Position numbers and translations under genes: made by a program. DNA of 43,034 nt, taken from positions 1-43,034 of the forward strand of contig JAFUEX010000025.1 in assembly GCA_017470165.1 (NCBI GenBank). The letters run 5' to 3'. This DNA comes from Alphaproteobacteria bacterium. Lineage in GTDB: Bacteria > Pseudomonadota > Alphaproteobacteria > RF32 > CAG-239. Shown piece by piece: positions 17,796 to 24,347 of this stretch. Below the pieces are notes generated by a model. That model was given only the letters and a program-made list of their open reading frames with translations, had not been told where the DNA came from and did no database searches. Positions within the stretch are counted from its first letter, which is position 1. Every line of letters begins with the position of its first letter.

Positions 17796-19100
17796 TTACA
17801 AATACACATTATCATCAACGCTCAATTCCTCTACTCGATCAGCCAACCCCATCGGGTAAAAGGCTTCAGCAAAAGTCAACGCGAGCGCATCGCCAATATC
17901 AGTTGATCGTCCGATACGCTTTTTAATATCGTCTTTTGCCTCCAACAATAACCGGCTCAAACGGTCATATTTCTTTTCCGGCGCGGTCAAATCGGTTAAT
18001 AATAATTGCTCTTTGTCAATAATCGACACCGGCAATTCACCGTTCAGCCAATTGTTTATTCTTGCCCACATCTCGGCTCTACGATTGCCATAGCGTTCTT
18101 CATCCTGCGCTTTTGAGCCGAAGTTCACTGCGCGGACAATATCGCCATAACCTCTGTCCACCATCAGGTCATAAACACCGGCACCCAATCCACCGACATC
18201 GATATTAATCCGTACCGGTTTGTCATTAAGCACGATAGATGTTAAAATGTTTGCCACATCTACCACCGATTGTTTACGGTAAGTCTTCAAATGATAAGCC
18301 TGCCGCCCGCGGCGATAGCAAATAGCACAAGCATCATCACCAAACCTTGCAGGATCACACCCGACAATCAACGGTTGGGTTGAATTAGCATTATCAATCT
18401 TGGTTTCATAAGCTCTTTTAACCGCTTTGGCCGAAATCAACTTTTTGTCCCCTTGTTGTACCGGCTCACCTTCCCAGATATGCAAATACTCATCCCAATC
18501 TTTGTTCTTTGAGGATAGAGCCTGCAGTTTTAATTCTTCAGGACAAAACGGATTATCATAATAATTAACCTTCACCACCATTGTGCGGTCGTCCGGCTGG
18601 GCCGCCAAAGCCACCCATAAGGGATCGTTTTCCTCTTCACGGTTCATTGAAATCCAAATTTCTGAACCGTCTTTTCGAATAGTCGGCGAAAGAATATCCC
18701 AACTTTTTTTTGTAATCGTCTGCGCTTCCTCGATCCAGGCAATATCAACACCTTCCAGTGATTTGATTTTTTGCGGGTCTTGGTCGCGCAGACCTTTGAA
18801 GATAAACCGTGTCCCGTTCAGACGGTTAACAATCTCACTTTCTTTAATCTCGTATTCTTCCAAGTCATAGGCTGAAATCCTATCTGATAATAATTTATGT
18901 ACCGAATCCTTAATGGTGTCTTGTATCTCGCGCAGGCAAGCAATAAATAACGGCTGTTGCAAGCCCTTCATCAACAAGGCATCAGCAAAAGCATAAGATT
19001 TACCACCACCGCGCCCGCCGTGGAAAAACTTTATTCTTTTCTTTTCCGTCAACAGCGGTAAAAAAGGTCGCGCAACACTAATCTCCACTGTTTTGCCCAT
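17796..19100 (-). CDS. terminase large subunit
   Basis: This 434-residue protein is the packaging ATPase and nuclease. The Walker A-like loop GGRGGGKS is at 28-35, with Walker B (VDIAWIEEA) near 118. The RNase H-like nuclease part carries GCDPARFGDD near 246, INIDVGGLGAG near 292 and DIGDALALTFAEA near 406, which would supply the acidic metal-binding residues. The layout matches the PBSX/phage TerL family. The ATG at 19100 (SD AAGGTGA) is better placed than the TTG directly before it. It overlaps TerS by 23 nt. Confidence 0.92.
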   Translation of the reverse strand: MGKTVEISVARPFLPLLTEKKRIKFFHGGRGGGKSYAFADALLMKGLQQPLFIACLREIQDTIKDSVHKLLSDRISAYDLEEYEIKESEIVNRLNGTRFIFKGLRDQDPQKIKSLEGVDIAWIEEAQTITKKSWDILSPTIRKDGSEIWISMNREEENDPLWVALAAQPDDRTMVVKVNYYDNPFCPEELKLQALSSKNKDWDEYLHIWEGEPVQQGDKKLISAKAVKRAYETKIDNANSTQPLIVGCDPARFGDDACAICYRRGRQAYHLKTYRKQSVVDVANILTSIVLNDKPVRINIDVGGLGAGVYDLMVDRGYGDIVRAVNFGSKAQDEERYGNRRAEMWARINNWLNGELPVSIIDKEQLLLTDLTAPEKKYDRLSRLLLEAKDDIKKRIGRSTDIGDALALTFAEAFYPMGLADRVEELSVDDNVYL

Positions 19101-19539
19101 CAATCACCTTAATGTTAATACCCTCAACCGCATTCAAAGTAACTTCTTTGTTATCTTTCCAATCTCCGGCAAAGGAATTTTTCAAAATAAAATCAGCTTT
19201 GTTACCGGCATTGCCCTCGGCGCATTGACGCACCCAATAAGCCTCCACCGCTTGGCGGAAGTTATCACACAAGTTTTTATATTCCGGCTTTTTGGCATAT
19301 TCATAAAAGGTCGTTTTGGTAATACCGGCAAAGCAACAAAAGTCTTCCAAAGTTACCGGTGCCGGTGAGGCAACAACTTTTACCCCCCCGTTTTTATCAG
19401 GGATTTCTCTTACTCTTCCCTCGGTACTTGCCAAAAACTCAGCCATTTTTCCAAGCATCTCTTTCGGGCTCTTAAAACTTTTCGGTCTACCGCCCAAAAA
19501 TCCGTATTTTGCCAATATTTGTTTATCAAATTTAGCCAT
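19078..19539 (-). CDS. terminase small subunit
   Basis: This 153-residue protein contains a helix-turn-helix segment (VTLEDFCCFAGITKTTFYEY) and the Arg-rich helix NFRQAVEAYWVRQCAEGNAG, then the phrase KADFILKNSFAGDWKDNKEV. That last phrase is typical of small terminases and of DNA-packaging proteins of the gp3 type. It recognises the packaging site and recruits TerL, whose gene overlaps its 3' end. Its upstream DNA holds repeats that could be the pac site. Confidence 0.8.
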   Translation of the reverse strand: MAKFDKQILAKYGFLGGRPKSFKSPKEMLGKMAEFLASTEGRVREIPDKNGGVKVVASPAPVTLEDFCCFAGITKTTFYEYAKKPEYKNLCDNFRQAVEAYWVRQCAEGNAGNKADFILKNSFAGDWKDNKEVTLNAVEGINIKVIDGQNSGD

Positions 19540-19676
19540 TTTATACCTTTTATCCTGTTTCAGAAAACCCTACAAAGTCCTTTATTTTAAAAGGGTTTCG
19601 CCTTATAAGAGTTATATTTTTTCATATATTCGGGTAAGAAAACCCTTTATTTTCCTTAAATTTATGATATAAAACA

Positions 19677-19699
19677 GGCTCTTAAATATTTTAAGAGCC
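19677..19699 (-). terminator. perfect 10-bp hairpin
   Basis: GGCTCTTAAA pairs perfectly with TTTAAGAGCC around a 3-nt loop. On the minus strand it is followed by TGTTTTAT, so weak termination of replication-gene transcription is possible. It could instead be a processing or protein-binding site. Confidence 0.45.
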
Positions 19700-19727
19700 C
19701 AACAACTAACTTTAAGGAACTATTTTT

Positions 19728-19784
19728 ATGAAAAAACTTATTTTTGAATGCACTACTTGCATCCTATCAAAATTTATAACATAA
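19728..19784 (+). CDS. possible 18-residue leader-like peptide
   Basis: ATG with SD AAGGA 9 nt upstream opens a short frame (MKKLIFECTTCILSKFIT). It is the only plus-strand frame with a good SD in this late region. It may be fortuitous. Confidence 0.25.
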   Translation: MKKLIFECTTCILSKFIT

Positions 19785-19795
19785 AAATAAAAAAA

Positions 19796-19826
19796 TGTCG
19801 CGTAAAAAAGTGTCGCACGATGTCGC
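19796..19826. repeat. three TGTCGC direct repeats
   Basis: TGTCGC occurs at 19,796, 19,811 and 19,821, spaced 15 and 10 bp. The cluster is just upstream of the packaging genes and could bind TerS, but this is inference. Confidence 0.4.
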
Positions 19827-19827
19827 A

Positions 19828-19860
19828 AAAATTAACCATTGTTAATAAAAGGTTAATTTT
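19828..19860 (-). terminator. terminator-like hairpin after the replication gene
   Basis: AAAATTAACC and GGTTAATTTT form a 10-bp stem that ends directly at the stop of the replication gene and is flanked by a T run on the minus strand. This fits rho-independent termination of the early minus-strand transcript. Confidence 0.5.
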
Positions 19861-21122
19861 TATGTTTCAATTCCCATCAATAGCTCCAATTTTCCTTGCC
19901 TTTGGGCGAATTTATAAATTTGGCGGGCAAGCCATTTTTTCTCTATCGAACAGCCTAATTTGTTTTTTATCATCCATTTTTCCACACCCTCACGCAAAAA
20001 TTTATCCGCTTTGGCATAAGGACTTAAAACGGTATCGCTAAAATCAATCTTAAAATTTTTCGTAATCAGCACCTCATCGCTGGATGGTGTATGCGGTGCT
20101 GATTTCAGGCAATAGTGGGGGCTTTCCCTTGCACATTGCTTCTCATTATGACTTAAGGTGGGCGCACAATCTTTCCTTGCCGAGCTCGCCGCGGTGCCAA
20201 TCCGCGGCGCACTGTAAACAATCCTGTCACCCCTCGCTGAATTGCATTCAGCGTCAAGGGGTCTCAGCTTCACCGGACAAGATTGTAAACTTCCTGCCTC
20301 AACTGCCGCTCTGCCCGACTGCCAACGTTCCGTAATGCCAAACTGCCTAAACTGCCTCATATTGCCCCTTAGCTCCTCACTGCCCTTTACTGCCTCCTTA
20401 ACTGCAAACGGCGCAGGTTGTGCCGTTTGCTCTGCCTTACTGCAGGACAAACCGCTTGTCCGGTTATTGTTAAACCTGCCATCTTTGGGCTTGCCTCGAA
20501 GGGTATCAGAGCTGTTTTGCACATCCTCTTGTGGATAACTTGGTTTTCCCCCAATCCCCCTTTCCAATAATATACCGGAATGTAATGTAGGTATATTATT
20601 TAAACCATTACTGCCAATAAGAGCGTTCGCTGCATTCTTCGCTATCCCATACTCACCAACGCCTTGAGGGCAACCGCTAGACAAACCGCTAGACACTTTT
20701 TCACTTTCGCTAGACAAACAGCTAGACACATTTTTATTTAGACTATCGTGGCTTTTATTACTGCTTTTTCTTCTCTTTTGATTAACTTTTTCTTTATTAG
20801 CTTGATACCATTCTTTTTTCTTCTCTTTTCGGCTTTGTTTTTTTTGCCTTTTTTCCACACCCGCAAGCGCATTTTGCTGATTGACGGCACATTTAGCGGC
20901 GTAGCGTTCATTTGCCTCATGCAGCTCATCATACACCCGCCAAAACACACTTTGTGCTTTCGCACTCAAAGTGCTCACATCAAAACCATCATCTTGACAA
21001 TTCTCGTCAAAATAGCGGTGGTAGGCTCTGATTGCTCGCACCACTTCAACCTCAACCTCTATCGTTTGAGTGTCCAAAATATCAAATACCCTGTCCGGTA
21101 TAGTCCAACATTTCCTATACAT
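19860..21122 (-). CDS. putative phage replication initiator (O-like)
   Basis: The 420-residue product has an ordered N-terminus (about 1-95, WTIPDRVFDILDTQTIEVEV and a helical part) and a basic Lys-rich linker. A long, poorly conserved Ser/Gly/Pro/Cys-rich middle follows, then an ordered C-terminus (YAKADKFLREGVEKWMIKN) of winged-helix type length. Lambda O and similar replication initiators have ordered ends around a variable middle, and the origin often lies in that middle DNA. Here the middle DNA contains perfect hairpins and short repeats (separate entries). No helicase or primase motif is present. The product name is inference; DUF6291-like phage proteins are an alternative reading of the N-terminus. 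Confidence 0.5.
   Translation of the reverse strand: MYRKCWTIPDRVFDILDTQTIEVEVEVVRAIRAYHRYFDENCQDDGFDVSTLSAKAQSVFWRVYDELHEANERYAAKCAVNQQNALAGVEKRQKKQSRKEKKKEWYQANKEKVNQKRRKSSNKSHDSLNKNVSSCLSSESEKVSSGLSSGCPQGVGEYGIAKNAANALIGSNGLNNIPTLHSGILLERGIGGKPSYPQEDVQNSSDTLRGKPKDGRFNNNRTSGLSCSKAEQTAQPAPFAVKEAVKGSEELRGNMRQFRQFGITERWQSGRAAVEAGSLQSCPVKLRPLDAECNSARGDRIVYSAPRIGTAASSARKDCAPTLSHNEKQCARESPHYCLKSAPHTPSSDEVLITKNFKIDFSDTVLSPYAKADKFLREGVEKWMIKNKLGCSIEKKWLARQIYKFAQRQGKLELLMGIET
20064..20461. other. hairpin and ACTGCC-repeat cluster, candidate replication origin
   Basis: Inside the replication gene there are five perfect stems. AATCAGCACC/GGTGCTGATT is at 20,064/20,095 and the 8-bp CGCCGCGG/CCGCGGCG at 20,187/20,202. 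CGCTGAAT/ATTCAGCG is at 20,235/20,246, nested within CCCCT/AGGGG and an outer ACAATC..TGTC/GACA..GATTGT pair. GCAAACGGC/GCCGTTTGC is at 20,404/20,422, and GGACAA/TTGTCC at 20,445/20,456. Between them ACTGCC or ACTGCA occurs eight times (20,302 to 20,444) with spacings that are not multiples of three, so the repeats are DNA-level. This fits an iteron origin with unwinding or priming hairpins. Confidence 0.5.
20676..20731. repeat. GCTAGACA four-copy repeat
   Basis: GCTAGACA(A/C) occurs at 20,676, 20,688, 20,709 and 20,721 (spacings 12, 21, 12 bp). In the protein it gives the in-frame phrases VSSCLSS and VSSGLSSG. A protein-level repeat is as likely as binding sites, since all spacings are multiples of three. 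Confidence 0.55.
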
Positions 21123-21143
21123 TGCGGAAGCCTCTAAAAAAAA

Positions 21144-21545
21144 TTATTTCAAACAAGTGGTTTTAATTTTTTTTAATCCGATTTTAAAATATCTTTGCAA
21201 AGTTGAGCGGTGGAGCTCTATCCTGCAATATCGCATTTCTCTTAGCATCCGCGCGATTGTTTTCCATCCCTTGCCTTGCGCCCGCCACCAAATCAAATGC
21301 CTGTCTGCCGATGATAATACCGGCATCCATTCCAAACATACCTTTTCCCAAATTGCAAAATCTTCTTTTGTAATATCTTCCCTTGGCGCATCATACAAGT
21401 TGCGATTGACAATTTCTTCTGCTTCCGGTCTCATCAAACACCCGATAGCGCAAAAATACCTCAACCGCCATACGGGAGGCATCCGATAATCAACAGCAGC
21501 GGCCGTTTTTATATCTGCAAAAATTTTTTGCTCGTCTTGGTCCAT
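21144..21545 (-). CDS. DUF6362-like helix-turn-helix protein
   Basis: This 133-residue protein has a C-terminal segment LIWWRAQGKGWKTIARML followed by an Arg-rich HTH end (HRSTLQRYFKIGLKKI). That matches the DUF6362 pattern of phage and alphaproteobacterial proteins, related to sigma-like HTH domains. A role as late-gene activator or in DNA binding is plausible but unproven. The SD GAGGGA precedes ATG 21545. The gene ends 21 nt before the replication gene. Confidence 0.55.
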   Translation of the reverse strand: MDQDEQKIFADIKTAAAVDYRMPPVWRLRYFCAIGCLMRPEAEEIVNRNLYDAPREDITKEDFAIWEKVCLEWMPVLSSADRHLIWWRAQGKGWKTIARMLREMRYCRIELHRSTLQRYFKIGLKKIKTTCLK

Positions 21546-21598
21546 AATTATTCCCTCGTTATTTAAGCCAGTCTATTTATGCGCATAACAGATTACCC

Positions 21599-21754
21599 TC
21601 ATTCCTTTTTCTGCCGCTCATTCTTTTTCCTTATCAGCGAATATTTACCGCCCAAACCGTCCACAAATACCGTCTTTGTTCCGGTAACCTTGCGCAAAAT
21701 ATAAATTCCCTTATACTGCAACAAGTAGATTATCTTTTTGCGAAGTCTTTTCAT
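21599..21754 (-). CDS. small basic protein
   Basis: ATG 21754 with SD AAGGAG opens a 51-residue frame (MKRLRKKIIYLLQYKGIYIL, ending RKKNERQKKE). It is strongly basic with one amphipathic N-terminal part. Function unknown. It lies between the methyltransferase and the HTH gene, in line with the operon. Confidence 0.6.
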   Translation of the reverse strand: MKRLRKKIIYLLQYKGIYILRKVTGTKTVFVDGLGGKYSLIRKKNERQKKE

Positions 21755-21779
21755 TTTCTTTCTCCTTCAAAAGTTAAAA

Positions 21780-22526
21780 TTAAAAACCCAGTTCCGTTTC
21801 AATCTCGCGGTTGAAATTGTCTTCAAACGCTTTGCAAAACTCTTTTTTTATCTCAAATCCGTATGCCTTGCGCCCTAACTGTTCAGCCGCCAACAAAGTT
21901 GTGCCCGAACCGGCGCAAGGATCGACCACCACATCACCTTTATCCGTAAAAAGCAGAATCAGATATTTAAGCAACGATAACGGCTTTTGTGTTGGATGTA
22001 TGCGCGGCGTATCAGTATCGCGCTCCATCGGCAATGAGTTAAAAATCATTCGTCCATTGTTGTTAAACTTCGGTAATTTGTCGCGATAGAACAAAAGCGC
22101 ATATTCCGTATTGCCGACAATGCGCATATTTGCTTTTAGCACCTGCGGCGAATAGTTTTTATAAAAGCTCAGAGGAATATAGTTTTTAAATCCTGCTTTA
22201 GCTGCTTGCTCAATCAGCTCAAATTGTTGCTCATAAGCGCAAAAAACGATTAAACAAGGCGCGGCGTTAGTTTCCTTTGGCTCCGGTTTCAAAAACCGCC
22301 CGCAAAAAGCAAAAAATTCAGGAATTTTAAAATTTTTATCCGTATCAAAAAACTCTTTACCGGCAAGGTTGCTCTCCCCGTTCTTATTATCCCCGTCAAC
22401 ATACCACTTAGGGCTTGAGCCATAGGCATCTTTGCCGACATTATAAGGAATATCGGCAATAACCAACTGCGCCGGTGGGATGTTGTATTGCTTTTTGTTT
22501 TGAAAATGGTCGTTTATGAGTTGCAT
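21780..22526 (-). CDS. solitary N6-adenine/N4-cytosine DNA methyltransferase
   Basis: This 248-residue enzyme carries the catalytic motif IV DIPYN at 25-29 (DPPY variant) before the S-adenosylmethionine motif I DPCAGSGTTLLAAEQLG near 198, the order of the beta class. HPTQKPLSLLKYLI precedes motif I, as in this class. No restriction endonuclease gene lies nearby, so it is probably a phage protection or gene-control enzyme. The target recognition sequence cannot be read from the gene. It follows the GapR-like gene by 5 nt. Confidence 0.85.
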   Translation of the reverse strand: MQLINDHFQNKKQYNIPPAQLVIADIPYNVGKDAYGSSPKWYVDGDNKNGESNLAGKEFFDTDKNFKIPEFFAFCGRFLKPEPKETNAAPCLIVFCAYEQQFELIEQAAKAGFKNYIPLSFYKNYSPQVLKANMRIVGNTEYALLFYRDKLPKFNNNGRMIFNSLPMERDTDTPRIHPTQKPLSLLKYLILLFTDKGDVVVDPCAGSGTTLLAAEQLGRKAYGFEIKKEFCKAFEDNFNREIETELGF

Positions 22527-22531
22527 CTTTT

Positions 22532-22873
22532 CTACACCTGTAACGCTGATCTATAAGCTTCCAATAGAACATCCCTGTCATAGCGGTCTTTTATATACAT
22601 CTTACGCAGTTTAAGAACCGCCCGCATAATTTTAACATCAAAACCGCTCCCTTTAGCCTCGCTAAAAACATCGCGAAATCGTTTTGCAATTTTTTTCTTT
22701 TCCTCTTCCAAGGCCTCAATGCGCAGGATAGCCGAGCTTAACCGCTCAACCGCAATACCGCCCAGTTCTTTGTCTTTCTCTTTAACGCACTCCATCACCG
22801 GTTCTGCCGCGTCATCTTTAATATTCAAAACCTTGCCAATCCGGCTATCGCTATAGTTCGTGTTGTTTTCCAT
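22532..22873 (-). CDS. GapR-like DUF2312 nucleoid protein
   Basis: This 113-residue protein contains the DUF2312 core (RIEALEEEKKKIAKRFRDVF, then EAKGSGFDVKIMRAVLKLRK), the alphaproteobacterial GapR family that binds overtwisted AT-rich DNA ahead of forks and polymerases. Family members are common in phages of this class. The N-terminal 35 residues are a divergent acidic extension. It may support phage replication, next to the methyltransferase and replication genes. SD and start ATG 22873 are clear. Confidence 0.8.
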   Translation of the reverse strand: MENNTNYSDSRIGKVLNIKDDAAEPVMECVKEKDKELGGIAVERLSSAILRIEALEEEKKKIAKRFRDVFSEAKGSGFDVKIMRAVLKLRKMYIKDRYDRDVLLEAYRSALQV

Positions 22874-22878
22874 ATTCT

Positions 22879-22953
22879 CTACTCCTCTTCTATATTATCA
22901 GGGTATAGCCAGTCAGCCATCACGCCTAAAGTTAACAAAATAAAATTCTTCAT
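22879..22953 (-). CDS. small ORF upstream of the GapR-like gene
   Basis: ATG 22953 with AGGAGAT 7 nt upstream opens a 24-residue frame (MKNFILLTLGVMADWL, ending DNIEEE). It has a short hydrophobic part. The stop overlaps the SD region of the GapR-like gene, suggesting translational coupling. Confidence 0.45.
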   Translation of the reverse strand: MKNFILLTLGVMADWLYPDNIEEE

Positions 22954-23016
22954 TTCTCACATCTCCTATTCTTTCCCTTTTCTGTCATGCCTTAAAGCCT
23001 TTTCCCCTTTTCTGTC

Positions 23017-23052
23017 ACCGCTGAGCCGTTTGTAAAACGGCGAATAAGCGGT
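23017..23052. other. two-level stem-loop downstream of the lectin-like gene
   Basis: GCCGTTT/AAACGGC form a perfect 7-bp stem with a 3-nt loop, enclosed by ACCGCT/AGCGGT with short internal loops. No T run follows, so termination is uncertain. A structured site downstream of a DGR variable region would be of interest. Confidence 0.4.
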
Positions 23053-23057
23053 CTCAT

Positions 23058-23175
23058 TTTTTTGGTGGGCATCCACTCGGCTAAAGCAAATTTATTCTCA
23101 AATTATCCTTTTGCTTACCGCCTGCTTTATTTGCTTATTGTTGAATTTGCTTATTCGGCAGCACCCACCAAAAAA
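23058..23175. repeat. imperfect inverted repeat around the 3' end of the lectin-like gene
   Basis: TTTTTTGGTGGGC...GCAAAT (23,058-23,091) is an imperfect inverted copy of ATTTGCTTATTCGGCAGC...CCACCAAAAAA (23,145-23,175), about 54 bp between arms. The right arm lies in the C-terminal coding end of the lectin-like gene. Confidence 0.5.
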
Positions 23176-23562
23176 GGGATAAAGGGGTAAAAGCTGGAAG
23201 GCTCGGGCGTAACCGTAGTTGTACTTACCGTAGTCGTACCGGCCGCCATCAGACATACCCAGGCCCCAAGAATAGTGGGAGCCGCTCTCGGAAGACGACC
23301 AATACCAACCATTGTTTAGCTTATCTCCGCCGTTTGCTTCTAAAGCCGCGTTGATAGCACCTTTATTCAGATATACCCATGTCAGTGTATCAATATCCGG
23401 CAACTCACCGCCTTGCTTTTCGGCATAGTCCATGGCTTCTTGCCATTCCATTTCTTCAGGAGCATCTGATAAGCTAATCCACACTTCCTTATCGCGGAAA
23501 ATCCCGCAATAAACGCCTTTGTCTTTATCAAATTTACCTATATTCTCATTTGTTATTTTCAT
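23098..23562 (-). CDS. C-type-lectin-fold protein, DGR target-like
   Basis: The start is at ATG 23562 (SD AAAGGAG). The longer upstream frame runs through a tRNA-like sequence and is not used. The 154-residue protein has the DUF1566/FGE-type order: KEVWISLSDAP, ELPDIDTLTWVYLNKGAINA near 53-72, then GWYWSSSE at 85-92. Next comes a segment (residues about 92-119) rich in Gly, Ser, His, Tyr and Asp, ending in ARAF. This Trp-Ser-Ser...Arg pattern is the C-terminal scaffold of most variable proteins of diversity-generating retroelements. In the variable part most codons end in C or T, as AAY codons do after adenine mutagenesis. No reverse transcriptase is in the window. The gene lies away from the tail operon. 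Confidence 0.7.
   Translation of the reverse strand: MKITNENIGKFDKDKGVYCGIFRDKEVWISLSDAPEEMEWQEAMDYAEKQGGELPDIDTLTWVYLNKGAINAALEANGGDKLNNGWYWSSSESGSHYSWGLGMSDGGRYDYGKYNYGYARAFQLLPLYPFFGGCCRISKFNNKQIKQAVSKRII
23197..23300 (-). other. candidate DGR variable region
   Basis: The codons for residues 88-122 are strikingly GC-rich and adenine-poor compared with the rest of the gene and the window. At the surface positions they read TCC, CAC, TAT, GGC, TAC, GAC, all reachable from AAC/AAT by adenine change. The template would be elsewhere. Confidence 0.5.
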
Positions 23563-23592
23563 ATTTTTTCTCCTTTCATTAGTTAATTTGTT

Positions 23593-23722
23593 GCGCTGTG
23601 CAGGAATTGAACCTGCTTCTCGGATAACCACTCCTATGTTACCGCCAGCCAAACAGTTGGTTAGTCTGTCCTGCTCGTAACAGTCGCGAGATATTCGCCG
23701 TGATACCAACCACCCCCAGCGC
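23593..23722 (-). ncRNA. cloverleaf-like structured RNA, tRNA-like
   Basis: Read on the minus strand, GCGCTG (23,722) pairs with CAGCGC (23,598) to close a 130-nt unit. After GG comes a D-arm-like hairpin GTGGTTGGTATCAC with a GG-containing loop. At the 3' side is a perfect T-arm (GCAGG, loop TTCAATT, CCTGC), followed by ACAGCGC and a discriminator-like A. Between them are further hairpins (GCGA/TCGC, CTGT/ACAG, CCAA/TTGG, GGTAAC/GTTATC) where a normal 7-nt anticodon loop would be expected. So it has tRNA ends but an enlarged middle, and no CCA. Whether it is expressed is unknown. Confidence 0.45.
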
Positions 23723-23728
23723 ATGAGA

Positions 23729-24055
23729 TTATCTCCACAAAAACCAAGCAAACCCAAGCGAACCAAGCCACAAAAAAGCAACCCACATTCGTTCATGCCA
23801 ATCATTCCTTAAATCCGAGTTCCTCAGCTCCATCAGTTTCTTATTCACCTCCATCAGGTTATTATTCTGCTCTTTCAGCTCGTCCAAACACTGTAGCAAA
23901 TTGGCATTCTTCAATGTTTCATCTCGATATTTTTCCTCCATCTGCTTATACGATTCTGATAACGCCTTGTGCGCAGCCTTTAAGATGATCAGTTCATCAT
24001 CTCGGTTTGATTTAACTACATTGGTCTTCATTTGTTTGTTTTGAGTGTTTTTCAT
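23729..24055 (-). CDS. coiled-coil protein with one C-terminal membrane helix
   Basis: This 108-residue protein is charged and helical, with a long coiled coil (KALSESYKQMEEKYRDETLK and onward), and ends in one Trp-rich membrane segment (RMWVAFLWLGSLGFAWFLWR). The start overlaps the Cro-like stop by 4 nt. Layout suggests an early membrane-anchored protein. I do not recognise the family. Its 3' end reaches to within 7 nt of the tRNA-like structure. Confidence 0.6.
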   Translation of the reverse strand: MKNTQNKQMKTNVVKSNRDDELIILKAAHKALSESYKQMEEKYRDETLKNANLLQCLDELKEQNNNLMEVNKKLMELRNSDLRNDWHERMWVAFLWLGSLGFAWFLWR

Positions 24056-24261
24056 TTTTGCTCCTTATATTTTGTTTCATCATACCAATCATTCGACTGC
24101 ACTTCGCCATTACTCCAAGCTGTGATTTTTTTTATTTTGCCAATCCGCGGAATAGTAACACCTCTGCTCCACCGCGATATATTAGCCTGAGATGTTTCCA
24201 ATTCTTTTGCCGCATCCTCTTGCTTTATGTTTTCTTCTTTCAAGTATTTTAAAAAATTCAT
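24052..24261 (-). CDS. Cro-like HTH regulator
   Basis: This 69-residue protein contains a helix-turn-helix: YLKEENIKQEDAAKELETSQ followed by NISRWSRGVTIPRIGKIKKI. It faces the CI-like gene across the operator region and is the first gene of the minus-strand early transcript, the standard Cro position. SD AAAGGAG upstream of ATG 24261. The promoter with operator 1 lies directly upstream. Confidence 0.8.
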   Translation of the reverse strand: MNFLKYLKEENIKQEDAAKELETSQANISRWSRGVTIPRIGKIKKITAWSNGEVQSNDWYDETKYKEQK

Positions 24262-24283
24262 TCGATGCTCCTTTCATTAAAAA

Positions 24284-24312
24284 TGAATATACCTTTACCG
24301 TATAATTGTCAA
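24284..24312 (-). promoter_or_regulatory. early leftward promoter (PR-like) for the Cro-like gene
   Basis: The -35 TTGACA (24,312-24,307) and -10 TATTCA (17-bp spacer) or TATATT (15-bp spacer) read on the minus strand. Operator 1 covers the spacer and part of the -10, so repressor binding would block it. Confidence 0.65.
24289..24303. promoter_or_regulatory. operator 1 (ATAC-N7-GTAT)
   Basis: ATACCTTTACCGTAT is one of three pseudo-palindromic sites of the same form between the divergent cro-like and cI-like genes. It overlaps the PR-like promoter. Confidence 0.7.
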
Positions 24313-24321
24313 GTTATTTTT

Positions 24322-24336
24322 ATACTTTTACCGTAT
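24322..24336. promoter_or_regulatory. operator 2 (ATAC-N7-GTAT)
   Basis: ATACTTTTACCGTAT has the same half-sites as operator 1 and is spaced 33 bp from it. Confidence 0.7.
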
Positions 24337-24347
24337 TTTTTTTAAAG

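Larger units (their letters stand above)
19540..19859. other. gene-poor stretch upstream of the packaging module
   Basis: This 320-nt AT-rich gap separates the replication gene from TerS. It holds an inverted repeat of an AAAGGGTTT-type sequence (about 19,591 and 19,640), a perfect 10-bp hairpin, a possible 18-codon plus-strand peptide, three TGTCGC repeats and a terminator-like hairpin. Late-promoter or pac signals would be expected here. No clear -35/-10 pair was found for the minus strand. Confidence 0.5.

Noticed and set aside
23058-23175. Invertible switch made by the inverted repeat
   Set aside because: Arms are imperfect, only about 54 bp apart, and no serine or tyrosine invertase other than the phage integrase is seen.
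23593-23722. Ordinary tRNA
   Set aside because: T-arm and acceptor fit, but no 7-nt anticodon loop with U33 flanked by a 5-bp stem could be placed, and the middle is about 70 nt too long.
23563-23805. Upstream extension of the lectin-like gene to an earlier ATG
   Set aside because: It runs through the tRNA-like structure, has no SD, and the ATG at 23,562 has a good one.
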